Below are positions 34,001 through 41,556 of a DNA stretch of 64,000 nucleotides, in pieces. The stretch is from a virus. The notes beneath the pieces were generated by a model. That model made no database searches and was not told the origin of the DNA. It was given only the letters and a program-made list of their open reading frames with translations. Within the stretch, counting starts at the first letter, position 1. Each line of letters starts with the position of its first letter. Location of the stretch: positions 19,211-83,210 of IMG/VR virus record IMGVR_UViG_3300050821_001227; one strand, written 5' to 3'. The position numbers and the translations under genes were made by a program.

Positions 34001-35266
34001 ACAGATGGTGGAGCAATCCCTCTTCTGATCCCCGGCGTTGACAACAGCGGTTACACGATCCCCCTGAACGAGTACCTGAAGAACGGATTTCAAGACACAA
34101 CTCAGGACACCGGGTTGAACACTGAAATAACAGGAGCACAGGCTGGAGAGAACACCCCTCCCGCTCTCGGCGCGATAAACTTGGTCTATCACCTGAATCG
34201 TCTCTGGTACAGCATCGGAAACGTAGTTTATTATACGACCGGCCCGGCAACCCCGGATGGTAACGGGTTGAACGGAACGGCCCCACTGAACTTTGACCAG
34301 ATGCCTTCACTCGTCAAGAGAATGTTCCCGACTTCAATCGGTCTTCTCGTGTTCACCATTTCCGATGTGTACATCATTGCGGGACAAGGAACCACGACCA
34401 ACCCGATTCAGCCCGGCGAACCTTATCTGCCGGGAGTCGGACTACTGAGCTACAACGCGCTAGACAACTGTGGCACCATCATCGGCCTTCTGACAACAGA
34501 CGGAACTCAGATGATGATCGACCCCGGTGGAGGTTTCATTGACTCCGGTCAGCCCATTGGTAACAACTTTGCGCTCCGGAAGAACGACGTTCTCGGTCAG
34601 AACTGGAACCCGTCCGATGCATACGTCGCATGGTACGTGAACGGCGAAGATCAAGCATGGTATATCGCGGATGGACAGACGGGATGGTACAGACTGTGTG
34701 CCACGCCTGCTCCTGAAACGGGATATAGTTGGTCACCCTTTGCTCAGATCGCTGGCGGAACTAATGATTCGCCTTCGATACAAGCTGTGCAGAGTATTGA
34801 AGTTCAGCCCGGCATCAAGAGACTTTTGAGCGGACCCTTTGGGACTGGTCAGATTCTGCGGCGTGCATCTCTGGCAACCCCATCCTTCACAGATGGAGCG
34901 GCAGCGTATCGTGCGTATGCAGACATAGGCTCCTTGGTACTGGTTGACCCCGGCCAAGCAGCAGGCGTGAACTTCGTGACCACAGAGTGTGTGAAGGTAG
35001 GAACTCCACTCACCCTCGGCATGTTGTTCGACGAAGCCGAACCGTACACCAACGTGCCGTTCTCCATTCTACGGAACTGGGAGAATGATCCACCTAACCG
35101 TCCCAAGTCCCGCAGTCTTCTGTCACAGCGTTTCTATGTGTCAGACGACGAAGACATCGACGCAATTTGTCGGAACATTCAGTTGCGGGTAGACTGGGGC
35201 ACCGATACAGTACAGAACGAATTGCTCACTTATAGTGTGTTCGGTTCGTACTATGCTGAAAACTAG
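31064..35266 (+). CDS. large tail protein (1400 residues)
   Basis: Long virion protein starting GRFFQGLNTNRSPLR, an N-terminal pattern of podovirus tail hub or needle-type proteins. Residues about 600-700 resemble a PA14-like beta module (LLISHDDGMVIG ... VYDFEINYF). Residues about 709-785 contain a module with YAGTFPVG, VTGF, NGYWPCTA and LTLTNPNGVAET that recurs in the protein at 54949. The C-terminal 300 residues carry Trp/Gly-rich propeller-like segments. The start follows AAGGAGCACTAA. Confidence 0.75.
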   Translation: MPAQIPANGGQPQKPTKSASLYTGRFFQGLNTNRSPLRMGGMTWIYEKFYGGQNDALIGGLNTEISNRLTLCRRPGNPVYTNPTSGVVSATFDDVDRFESFHLLGPTTEDIDVMIDTVGTSGGDQPSIWTGLDATGVRGTFPGGSKKQLVFQKSVAQQAYMESVGNTLFFGDGAEQRKWLETVITWASIPSGVLSAGQYPYYTTYLVDSNFNIQQLIGTILNNSGSSNHVTIASDGVTVTLNFASAGVVTNSGLVSGTTALPQSGSPVTFIDFTTVTQLNGQLGYVTNIAGAVVTVVLTTAVAPHSVVSDPGNMIIVNGGTPTKGNSEPTWATVALAPAAVWPFPDNVLTIDGTALWINRSLVTSTQAAGIFNWGIKGPTGQLAKVSPNIGSGTWQPNTYYSLDGVLIDSNGNLQQVSTVGTGGAVTPTWQTSVGLVTSATGGTAKWTMIQTAASLTYASGTVYCPEHVDPISGQPVNGTGQYIKQNAAGVPCLFQLQPNIQPQIIQQAATPSNTNMSAGDYVDLWYYAGDGNSGLFKPVPATTGGATATAKVNSLIFNPGPDPNEQPMVNATLNQAGEITGVTTPWASATANYSMVALFSVLITPEFMLATGGQCQLLISHDDGMVIGCAQSNVTWAGPQNLNGQSVSALNSFALIGGNNVNGDVEDTGIITFPNAGVYDFEINYFQNINEQTLVVQMNGFTPPPAVGPYTVTSCANASAGSTVYAGTFPVGVASPVGQTFDVTGFVTNPGNNGYWPCTAATTTHLTLTNPNGVAETATAVATCKSIRTMAAASAPSWPSWGVGSAPGYPSVTEQGSYPGNGHGVYAPTGGTATWNNHGPAADFVFKANQSFTLADTITTDVNQNQEAPYRTGYTSTVQPTWQKALNALTTDNPNLVWINQGPQASTANPTTLTAASGWKYGVALVNSLDDTVSNMSQFSPTTGPVTNASYINIPAGYGLPPIAQIDPQADYVNIYRTTDGGAIPLLIPGVDNSGYTIPLNEYLKNGFQDTTQDTGLNTEITGAQAGENTPPALGAINLVYHLNRLWYSIGNVVYYTTGPATPDGNGLNGTAPLNFDQMPSLVKRMFPTSIGLLVFTISDVYIIAGQGTTTNPIQPGEPYLPGVGLLSYNALDNCGTIIGLLTTDGTQMMIDPGGGFIDSGQPIGNNFALRKNDVLGQNWNPSDAYVAWYVNGEDQAWYIADGQTGWYRLCATPAPETGYSWSPFAQIAGGTNDSPSIQAVQSIEVQPGIKRLLSGPFGTGQILRRASLATPSFTDGAAAYRAYADIGSLVLVDPGQAAGVNFVTTECVKVGTPLTLGMLFDEAEPYTNVPFSILRNWENDPPNRPKSRSLLSQRFYVSDDEDIDAICRNIQLRVDWGTDTVQNELLTYSVFGSYYAEN

Positions 35267-35274
35267 GAGCAACT

Positions 35275-35976
35275 ATGCCCTCAGTCCAAGACGCAATCAA
35301 CGCAGATCGTTCGAAGCTGACACCTATCAGTGACGCGCAGCAGATGGATCAAAAACCACCTGCTGCGCAAAGCGATTCGCGCCTCAATAGTTTGTTGAAG
35401 TCGCCCTACGCACGCTGTCCACTGCCTGCGTCGAACAACTCAGCCGACTCGTTGCGTCAATGGGGACAAGGCACGGATGTTCCAGTGTTTCGAACATCGG
35501 CACCTCCACTCAATTCCAACAATGGGGGCGGCAGCACCATAATCAATAGTAGTGCCACATCTTCAAGTAGCTCCGGTGGCACTACACCAGCTACTCTGCC
35601 GAGTTCGCAGAACGCCAGCGTAACAACGCCGACGTTAGCACCCGGCCAAACATGGACAGGCACGTTGCAGATGGCGAAGTCCTTCATCGTAGTTCAGGTG
35701 ACTGGTAGTGCATTCTGCCGCGTCGAACTGTATGGCACCAAGATCGCGCAGACGCTCGATATAGGCCGTCCGGTTACGCAGGGTCCATCGAACACCACGA
35801 CGGGTCTCATCTTAGATGTAGCGTTGCTAACCGCCAAGACATGGCAGGTTCTGGACTGTGTAGGATCGAACGATGATTCGACGCGGTCGGCAACGATCTA
35901 CATCACGGTCACAAATCTTTCAACGGGCGCAGGAGCAATCACGGCCTCGTTGTTGTTTGTACCAGAGGAAAGTTAG
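35275..35976 (+). CDS. tail protein, Ser/Thr-rich
   Basis: 233 residues with GGAGCAACT upstream. A helical N-terminus (1-40), a Ser/Gly/Asn-rich linker (about 85-110) and a C-terminal beta domain of about 120 residues. The TAG at 35974-35976 is immediately followed by the next open frame, which lacks a normal start (see 35982). Confidence 0.65.
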   Translation: MPSVQDAINADRSKLTPISDAQQMDQKPPAAQSDSRLNSLLKSPYARCPLPASNNSADSLRQWGQGTDVPVFRTSAPPLNSNNGGGSTIINSSATSSSSSGGTTPATLPSSQNASVTTPTLAPGQTWTGTLQMAKSFIVVQVTGSAFCRVELYGTKIAQTLDIGRPVTQGPSNTTTGLILDVALLTAKTWQVLDCVGSNDDSTRSATIYITVTNLSTGAGAITASLLFVPEES

Positions 35977-35981
35977 AGGGT

Positions 35982-36812
35982 ATTTATACGTCGGGAACCG
36001 CACAAATATTTCCGGTTGTAGGTTCGAATCTAAACATCCCCAACCCTCTGCCCACTAACGTTACTGAATGGGACAGTACCACATTGACCGGGGCACCTAC
36101 CAATTGGGGAACCGCGCCATCTGGACTCGTCATCGGCGGGAACGTAGAACTATTTGCAGGCAATTCGGCTCTTGTGTGCGATGGGTCGAGCCGCCTGCTT
36201 GTTAACATTGGAGCAGGCTCTGTCGGCATTGCAGGCTCAGTCGTCGCTACAGTCTCGGGCAATGTTACGGTGAATCAAGGAACGTCCCCGTGGGCTAGTA
36301 AAGATGCGGCGGATATGTCAGGGACGGTGCCCGGAACGGCACCATCTTCAACAGTAATTGTCGGAGAAATTTACAACAGCGCGGCCCCGGTCCCTATGGC
36401 AGGGCAGACGTTGCCAATACAGGCCGATGCTTACGGCAATGCATTTACACGAACCTCGCGACGGAGCCTTACAGTTGCACAGGCTACAACCATCGCAAGT
36501 TCGACAGCAGTAACTACGGTTTTGGCAGCGCAAGCTGCTAATGTGTTTGCCGATATCACTGATTTGGTTATAACCGTGACGCCGCAGTCCGTTACAGGCG
36601 TGACAGGCACGGCAACGCTTTCGGATGGTACCAATAGTTATGTGTTTGATATCGTGGACGCCACTCTTACGGGTACGGTGAGCGCGCTCGTGATGAATTT
36701 CACTACACCCTTGGCCGCAGCGACGGCAGCGACAGCATGGACAATTGCCCTTAGTAATGGTACAATGACAGTGCACGTCGTAATTAATGCTGTTTTGCAG
36801 AAAGTTTCATAG
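35982..36812 (+). CDS. tail protein with non-standard start or frameshift fusion
   Basis: The open frame reads IYTSGTAQIFPVVGSNLNIP onwards for 276 codons from ATT 35982; no ATG, GTG or TTG exists in frame until TTG 36084, which has no ribosome binding site and would remove conserved-looking sequence. ATT 35982 follows GAGGAAAGTTAGAGGGT. Alternatively a -1 frameshift near the end of the 35275 gene produces a fusion. The body is a Gly/Thr/Ala-rich beta protein, likely an appendage of the tail. Confidence 0.55.
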   Translation: MYTSGTAQIFPVVGSNLNIPNPLPTNVTEWDSTTLTGAPTNWGTAPSGLVIGGNVELFAGNSALVCDGSSRLLVNIGAGSVGIAGSVVATVSGNVTVNQGTSPWASKDAADMSGTVPGTAPSSTVIVGEIYNSAAPVPMAGQTLPIQADAYGNAFTRTSRRSLTVAQATTIASSTAVTTVLAAQAANVFADITDLVITVTPQSVTGVTGTATLSDGTNSYVFDIVDATLTGTVSALVMNFTTPLAAATAATAWTIALSNGTMTVHVVINAVLQKVS

Positions 36813-36819
36813 AGGACAC

Positions 36820-37026
36820 ATGCCGCAACTAACTACCAATAGTACGCCCGTCGTTGTGGAGGGTTTTGAATCACCTCTGTTAGAAATTCTCGGAGCGATT
36901 CTTTTAGAACTTCGCGCCCTTAGACTCGCCACGGTCGCACTTGCAACCGAGGGCGGATTGGCAAAAGAGGCAGATTTTGACCCAGCTTTGTTAAAGACGG
37001 AGTTGGATGTATTGACGCAGCCATAG
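36820..37026 (+). CDS. small hypothetical protein
   Basis: 68 residues from ATG 36820 (AGAGGACAC upstream). One helical segment (PLLEILGAILLELRALRLA) and an acidic end. No family recognised; within the tail operon. Confidence 0.6.
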   Translation: MPQLTTNSTPVVVEGFESPLLEILGAILLELRALRLATVALATEGGLAKEADFDPALLKTELDVLTQP

Positions 37027-37045
37027 GCTGAGAAACGAGAAATTT

Positions 37046-37690
37046 ATGGCTTTAATGCAAGGTAATCAAGGTCAGGCTGGAAAACAGACTGGCCAGAATT
37101 TGACAGCAGGACTCGGAGAATATTCCGAGATATTGGCATCAGAGTTGATGCCTCGGTACTACGAGCAGAACTATCGTGGCAACGTCTTCAACGCCTCGAA
37201 TCAGGCCGCTGTCACTGCGCCTGCCGCTTTAACCGCTTCGAGTGTCAACTTCACTCTGTATAACCCGCTTGGTTCTGGAGTCAACGCGGTTTTGAATTTT
37301 GTTGACATCACGGTTGCTCAGTTGACCGAAACGACTGCGGGCTCGTATCAAGTGTTGTTGGTAGCGAACACCGTCCCCGGCCAAGCTGCGCCTTCAACGA
37401 CCACCTCGCTGACGGCACAATCTTCGTTACTTGGTAGTTCCGCCACACCAAAATGTAAAGCCTACAGTACCGCCACGCTGGCGGCTGTACCCACTGTTGT
37501 CAAGCCGCTTTTTTCTATAACTTCAGCAGCGACAATTAGCGGAGCAATTGCAAACGGTTCGTCTGACAATATCGGAGGGTCACTCATCCTCACTCCCGGT
37601 TCTTACATAAGTGTGCAAGGAATCGGAACTTCAGAAACAACGTCGCCCGGACTAATTGTAGGAATGTCGTGGATGGAAGTCCCGGTCTAA
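37046..37690 (+). CDS. structural protein, beta-rich
   Basis: 214 residues. A helical N-terminus with Gln/Gly-rich start (MALMQGNQGQAGKQTG) and a long Ser/Thr/Ala beta domain. Likely a virion component; no family recognised. Confidence 0.6.
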   Translation: MALMQGNQGQAGKQTGQNLTAGLGEYSEILASELMPRYYEQNYRGNVFNASNQAAVTAPAALTASSVNFTLYNPLGSGVNAVLNFVDITVAQLTETTAGSYQVLLVANTVPGQAAPSTTTSLTAQSSLLGSSATPKCKAYSTATLAAVPTVVKPLFSITSAATISGAIANGSSDNIGGSLILTPGSYISVQGIGTSETTSPGLIVGMSWMEVPV

Positions 37691-37704
37691 CTTCTAGGAG
37701 CCCC

Positions 37705-38115
37705 ATGATAACCAGCCGAAGAATAAGTGAAGAAGATCGGGCAGGCATCGAACAGGCACTCGCCCGAGACTTCTTTCATCCCGGCACGCAGTCATCTGTG
37801 TTCTTCGAGCCGGGCACGGTCACAAATATCTATGAGGAAGATCACCAACCAGTTCTTCTTGTAAAGGTGTACAAGTGCTTGCACCTAGATTTGATGTGCT
37901 ACGACAATGCCGACACCGTAAGAAACAGAGCGGTGCTTCAAGCAGGCTGGATCAGGCTAATCGCTGACGCAAAAGCGAATGGCTTCAAAGAGATTGTAAC
38001 TTCCGTGAATGGACCCGCTCTACTTAAGTTCCTGACCAAGAAGGTCGAGGATGGCGGCTTCGGGTTCGAGGAAGTGAACGTCGATGGTCAAATCGCCCTG
38101 AGACGGGCGCTGTAG
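37705..38115 (+). CDS. hypothetical protein, possibly acetyltransferase-like fold
   Basis: 136 residues from ATG 37705 (CTAGGAGCCCC upstream). The order of strands and the helix around GWIRLIADAKANGFKEIVTS recall GNAT-like phage proteins found beside internal virion genes, but no acetyl-CoA motif is clear. Confidence 0.6.
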   Translation: MITSRRISEEDRAGIEQALARDFFHPGTQSSVFFEPGTVTNIYEEDHQPVLLVKVYKCLHLDLMCYDNADTVRNRAVLQAGWIRLIADAKANGFKEIVTSVNGPALLKFLTKKVEDGGFGFEEVNVDGQIALRRAL

Positions 38116-38124
38116 GAAGGACAC

Positions 38125-38595
38125 ATGGCTGGAAAGATAAACACAAGTTTGATCGGGCCGCGTTTGAAGCATCGAGGCTTCTTCAGTCAGCGCGTGTACA
38201 CGGCACGCTATTTTGAGAAGCTGGGGCGGGCAAGAGTATTTACGCCCGAACAACGGGAAGCAATGCGAATCACCACCAAAGAATGGTGCCGTGTCCAGTA
38301 TCGTACGAGTGAAGAGTACCGCTTCTCGAAGCGGGTAGCCAAGTTAAAACTGGTTCATGAGTTCACCTTGGCACAGTACAAACAAATGCTTGTTGAACAA
38401 GGCAACGCTTGTTGGATTTGCCATCGTAAGTTTTCAGCGGAAATGCCTCCGTGTATCGACCACGATCACGAAGCGCGCATTGTGCGGCATTTACTATGCG
38501 ACCCGTGTAACATCGGTATCGGCACCTTTCAGGAATCTATTGAGTGGTTGCGGAGAGCGGCGTTATATCTTGAGACGCATCGGAAAGGAATATAA
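38125..38595 (+). CDS. endonuclease VII-type HNH protein
   Basis: 156 residues. Basic N-terminal half; catalytic part ACWICHRKF, CIDHDHEARIVRHLLC, DPCNIGIGTFQES and a final helix. It sits between two internal-virion-type genes with its own AGGAAGGACAC ribosome binding site. Confidence 0.88.
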   Translation: MAGKINTSLIGPRLKHRGFFSQRVYTARYFEKLGRARVFTPEQREAMRITTKEWCRVQYRTSEEYRFSKRVAKLKLVHEFTLAQYKQMLVEQGNACWICHRKFSAEMPPCIDHDHEARIVRHLLCDPCNIGIGTFQESIEWLRRAALYLETHRKGI

Positions 38596-38596
38596 T

Positions 38597-39295
38597 ATGT
38601 GTCTCGGAGTGGGAGCAAGTTCAGGCTCTAAAGCAATCAACAACGAAGCGGGGGCCGTCTATGGAACGGCCATTACACAGGCCAAAGCTGAGTTCGGAGA
38701 CGCCAACACGGTGTTTAACGATCTAGTCAAAAGCACGGCCCCGATTGTTGCTGCGGGTCCGGAACAAACAGGATTCTCGGCACAGCAAGAATCCGCTATC
38801 AACGCGGCTACCATCGACCAAACTGCGGCTCAGTACAAGAACGCAGCCACAGCCGTCAAGAGTGACATCGCTGGTCAAGGTGGAGGCAATATTGCCCTGC
38901 CGTCCGGCGTAAACATCGCCACGGAAGAAGCGCTGGCGGAAGCTGGCGCACAACAGACCGCGTCAGGTTTGCGCTCGAACCTACAGGCTGATTACGCTGC
39001 GGGCAACCAGAATTGGGAATTTGCTACAGGCGCGCTCACCAAAGCGCCCGGCGTATTCTCGGACGCTAACACAGCGACCGCCGATACAGCCAAGCTGGGC
39101 GATACTGCACTTCAGTCCCAAAGCGTTATCAACGCGGCTCCATCATGGCAGAAGATTGCGATGGGTGCACTGGGTTCAGGTATTGAAGCTGCCTCGAATT
39201 TTATCCCCGGCGCAGGCCCGGTGCTGGGAGCCGTTTCAAATGTTGCCGGGAATGCCGTTTCGGGTGCTGTAGACAGTTCCGGACAGAGCAGCTAA
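38597..39295 (+). CDS. putative internal virion / DNA ejection protein
   Basis: 232 residues from ATG 38597 (GGAAAGGAATATA upstream). Ala/Gln-rich and helical, starting MCLGVGASSGSKAIN and ending with Gly/Ala/Val-rich segments (FIPGAGPVLGAVSNVAG) that could insert into membranes. The position before three large Ala-rich proteins matches podovirus ejection-protein clusters. Assignment by context. Confidence 0.6.
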   Translation: MCLGVGASSGSKAINNEAGAVYGTAITQAKAEFGDANTVFNDLVKSTAPIVAAGPEQTGFSAQQESAINAATIDQTAAQYKNAATAVKSDIAGQGGGNIALPSGVNIATEEALAEAGAQQTASGLRSNLQADYAAGNQNWEFATGALTKAPGVFSDANTATADTAKLGDTALQSQSVINAAPSWQKIAMGALGSGIEAASNFIPGAGPVLGAVSNVAGNAVSGAVDSSGQSS

Positions 39296-39308
39296 TCAGG
39301 AGATTATT

Positions 39309-41546
39309 ATGGCAGACCCACAAACTAACACCGCAGACATCGGCATGGCCACCGGGCCCGCTCCCACTCCCGCAGCCCCGAGCGCAATTCAGCCCAATCC
39401 TGCTGCACAGCCGGACACCGCTCAGCCGGGCGATAATTCCAACAAGCCTGATGCGCAGACGCCCGCAGCGAAAAGTATGCCGTCCAATTTGGTGAACAAT
39501 CCTCAAGTTGAGTCGCAGAAGCTGGCCACGCAGACCGATGCCAACAAGAACAGTCCCGCGCCATTCCACACCATGTTGCGCCACGCAGCCATGGAGATGT
39601 TAGGTGGGCAGCAATACAAGACCGACTACAAGCCCGATGGCACCGCAGTACGCACCCCCATTGAGCCGTCGTTGGCTCATCTCGGACTTGCGCTTGCGGC
39701 AGAAGTTTTGAAGGGCGGCATCGCTGGCGGCAACGCCAAGGATTCCGTAGCAGCCGCGCAGGCCGGACAAGCGTCCGCCGCGAAAGCTGCGGCAGCGCGC
39801 AAGCAGGCATCAATCGACCAAGACGCTCAAGTGAAGGCCGATCAAAATCACAAGCTGGCTGTGACCAAGAACAACTTGGAACTTCACCAGTTGGCGCTCA
39901 ATGTCGGCAAGCAAGACTTGGACATGAACAATGCCATGGTCAAGAGCTACGAGCCCGTAGCCAGCATGCTTGAGAACCATCCGGACATAATTAAGGAAGA
40001 CATTACTGAAGATCAGATTCCTGCCGCGATGAAGAAATACAACATCACGAAGGATATGTTCATTCCCCACGGCGATCCAGTTCCTGTAATGGACCCGACG
40101 ACTGGACAACAGAAAGAAGTCAACGGCGTCCCGGTTTGGAGTCACAACTACTATGTCATCGACGGCGCAGCCAAGGGTCAACTGACCAAAGAGATTCAGG
40201 ACATGGGCTACAAGGTTGGTAAATTCCGTGGCCCGGACGGCGAACGTGTGAACGTTCCGACCAACTCTGAATATCCAATGGCGACGATTGGCAAGTACGC
40301 AACCGATTTCGCTCAGATTCAGACCGCCGAAGAACAGCTTGAAAATCACAAGAACGATCTTCTTGGCGACAAGGCAGGTCCACGTCAAAGCATGGCGGAC
40401 CAAGTTGCCCACGACCCGAACATGATGCAGGCCGTGAAGGACTACTCGCGGTTTCTAGGCGCTGGAGACATCGACGACGTTTTCGCCGCAATGATGGCGA
40501 ACGGAAAAGGCGACTCTGCCGCACGGCTCATGAATTTCATGGGCGTAACGCCGGACGACGTTCGCGATTTCGAGAACCAGAAAGCCAAGGAAGCCAAGGA
40601 AGCGACCACGGTTGCAAAGCCTCTGACTCAAGAACAGAAGGACGAAATTGGAGCACGCACCGATCTTCTCAAGGCCGAAAAAGAAACGCAGGGAACGGTT
40701 CAGAGCAAGAATCGTGAGGACGTTGCGAAGCTGTCAGCAGAAAAGCGGCATCTCGATGCCGAGACCGATAAACTGTTGACTGACAAGAATGGCACCGATG
40801 CTCTCATCGACGCCATGGGTAAGGGAAGCGTTTCTGCCGAACGTATCGGCTACATTCTGGCTAAGAAGCCAGAGTTGATCGACGCGGTCGCCAAGAAGTA
40901 TCCTGACTTCTCAACGTCTCGTGCAGAAGCGTATCCGAAAGTTTACGCTGAGTTCACGAGTACGAAGCCCAAGACTGCTGGAGCGCAAATCAATAACGGC
41001 GCAACGGCATTCCGTCACTTGAACGATTTGTTGGCATTAAACACCAACACCAGCCACATCCCCGGCACGCCCGCTTATAAGGCTTATAAGAGTCAGATGA
41101 ACACGGTCGTGGACGAGTTGGGTCAGTTCTACGGAACCTCAACCATCCCCGGATTGGAAGGCTTCAAAGAGACTCTGGATTCGACGCTCCCCGGTAACAG
41201 GGAATCGGCCATCCGAACTCAGGCTCACTCCATGGGTGTCAAGATGGATTCGTTCGTCCAGCAATGGAAGAACGCGGCCCCGAGTAAAGCGTACGAAGGT
41301 CCGATGCCCTTCTACAGTGACGAGGCTCAGGCAGCACGTCAGCATTTGACAGGCGAGACAGGAACCAACATTCCTACGTTGACGACTGAGCAGAATGCTA
41401 ACGCTCCTAAGACCTTCAAGTCGGCGGACGGAACGTCTTACAACCTTGACGCAAACGGAACCTTTTCGGCCCACGGCGCGCAGTATAAAGTCGGACCAGA
41501 CGGCAAGGCTCACAAGGTAGTGACACCAGCACCAGCGACAAAGTAA
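39309..41546 (+). CDS. putative internal virion protein (745 residues)
   Basis: Disordered Pro/Ala/Thr N-terminus (1-65), then long charged helices with coiled-coil character (about 150-215 and 430-500), and a C-terminal segment with a short repeat of Gly-turn strands (DGTSYNLDANGTF, HGAQYKVGPDG). Likely ejected with the DNA or packed in the capsid; no catalytic motif seen. Confidence 0.6.
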   Translation: MADPQTNTADIGMATGPAPTPAAPSAIQPNPAAQPDTAQPGDNSNKPDAQTPAAKSMPSNLVNNPQVESQKLATQTDANKNSPAPFHTMLRHAAMEMLGGQQYKTDYKPDGTAVRTPIEPSLAHLGLALAAEVLKGGIAGGNAKDSVAAAQAGQASAAKAAAARKQASIDQDAQVKADQNHKLAVTKNNLELHQLALNVGKQDLDMNNAMVKSYEPVASMLENHPDIIKEDITEDQIPAAMKKYNITKDMFIPHGDPVPVMDPTTGQQKEVNGVPVWSHNYYVIDGAAKGQLTKEIQDMGYKVGKFRGPDGERVNVPTNSEYPMATIGKYATDFAQIQTAEEQLENHKNDLLGDKAGPRQSMADQVAHDPNMMQAVKDYSRFLGAGDIDDVFAAMMANGKGDSAARLMNFMGVTPDDVRDFENQKAKEAKEATTVAKPLTQEQKDEIGARTDLLKAEKETQGTVQSKNREDVAKLSAEKRHLDAETDKLLTDKNGTDALIDAMGKGSVSAERIGYILAKKPELIDAVAKKYPDFSTSRAEAYPKVYAEFTSTKPKTAGAQINNGATAFRHLNDLLALNTNTSHIPGTPAYKAYKSQMNTVVDELGQFYGTSTIPGLEGFKETLDSTLPGNRESAIRTQAHSMGVKMDSFVQQWKNAAPSKAYEGPMPFYSDEAQAARQHLTGETGTNIPTLTTEQNANAPKTFKSADGTSYNLDANGTFSAHGAQYKVGPDGKAHKVVTPAPATK

Positions 41547-41556
41547 AGGACATCCA

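Noticed and set aside
36084-36812. TTG 36084 as start of the tail gene
   Set aside because: No ribosome binding site, and about 100 bases of coding-like sequence upstream would be lost.
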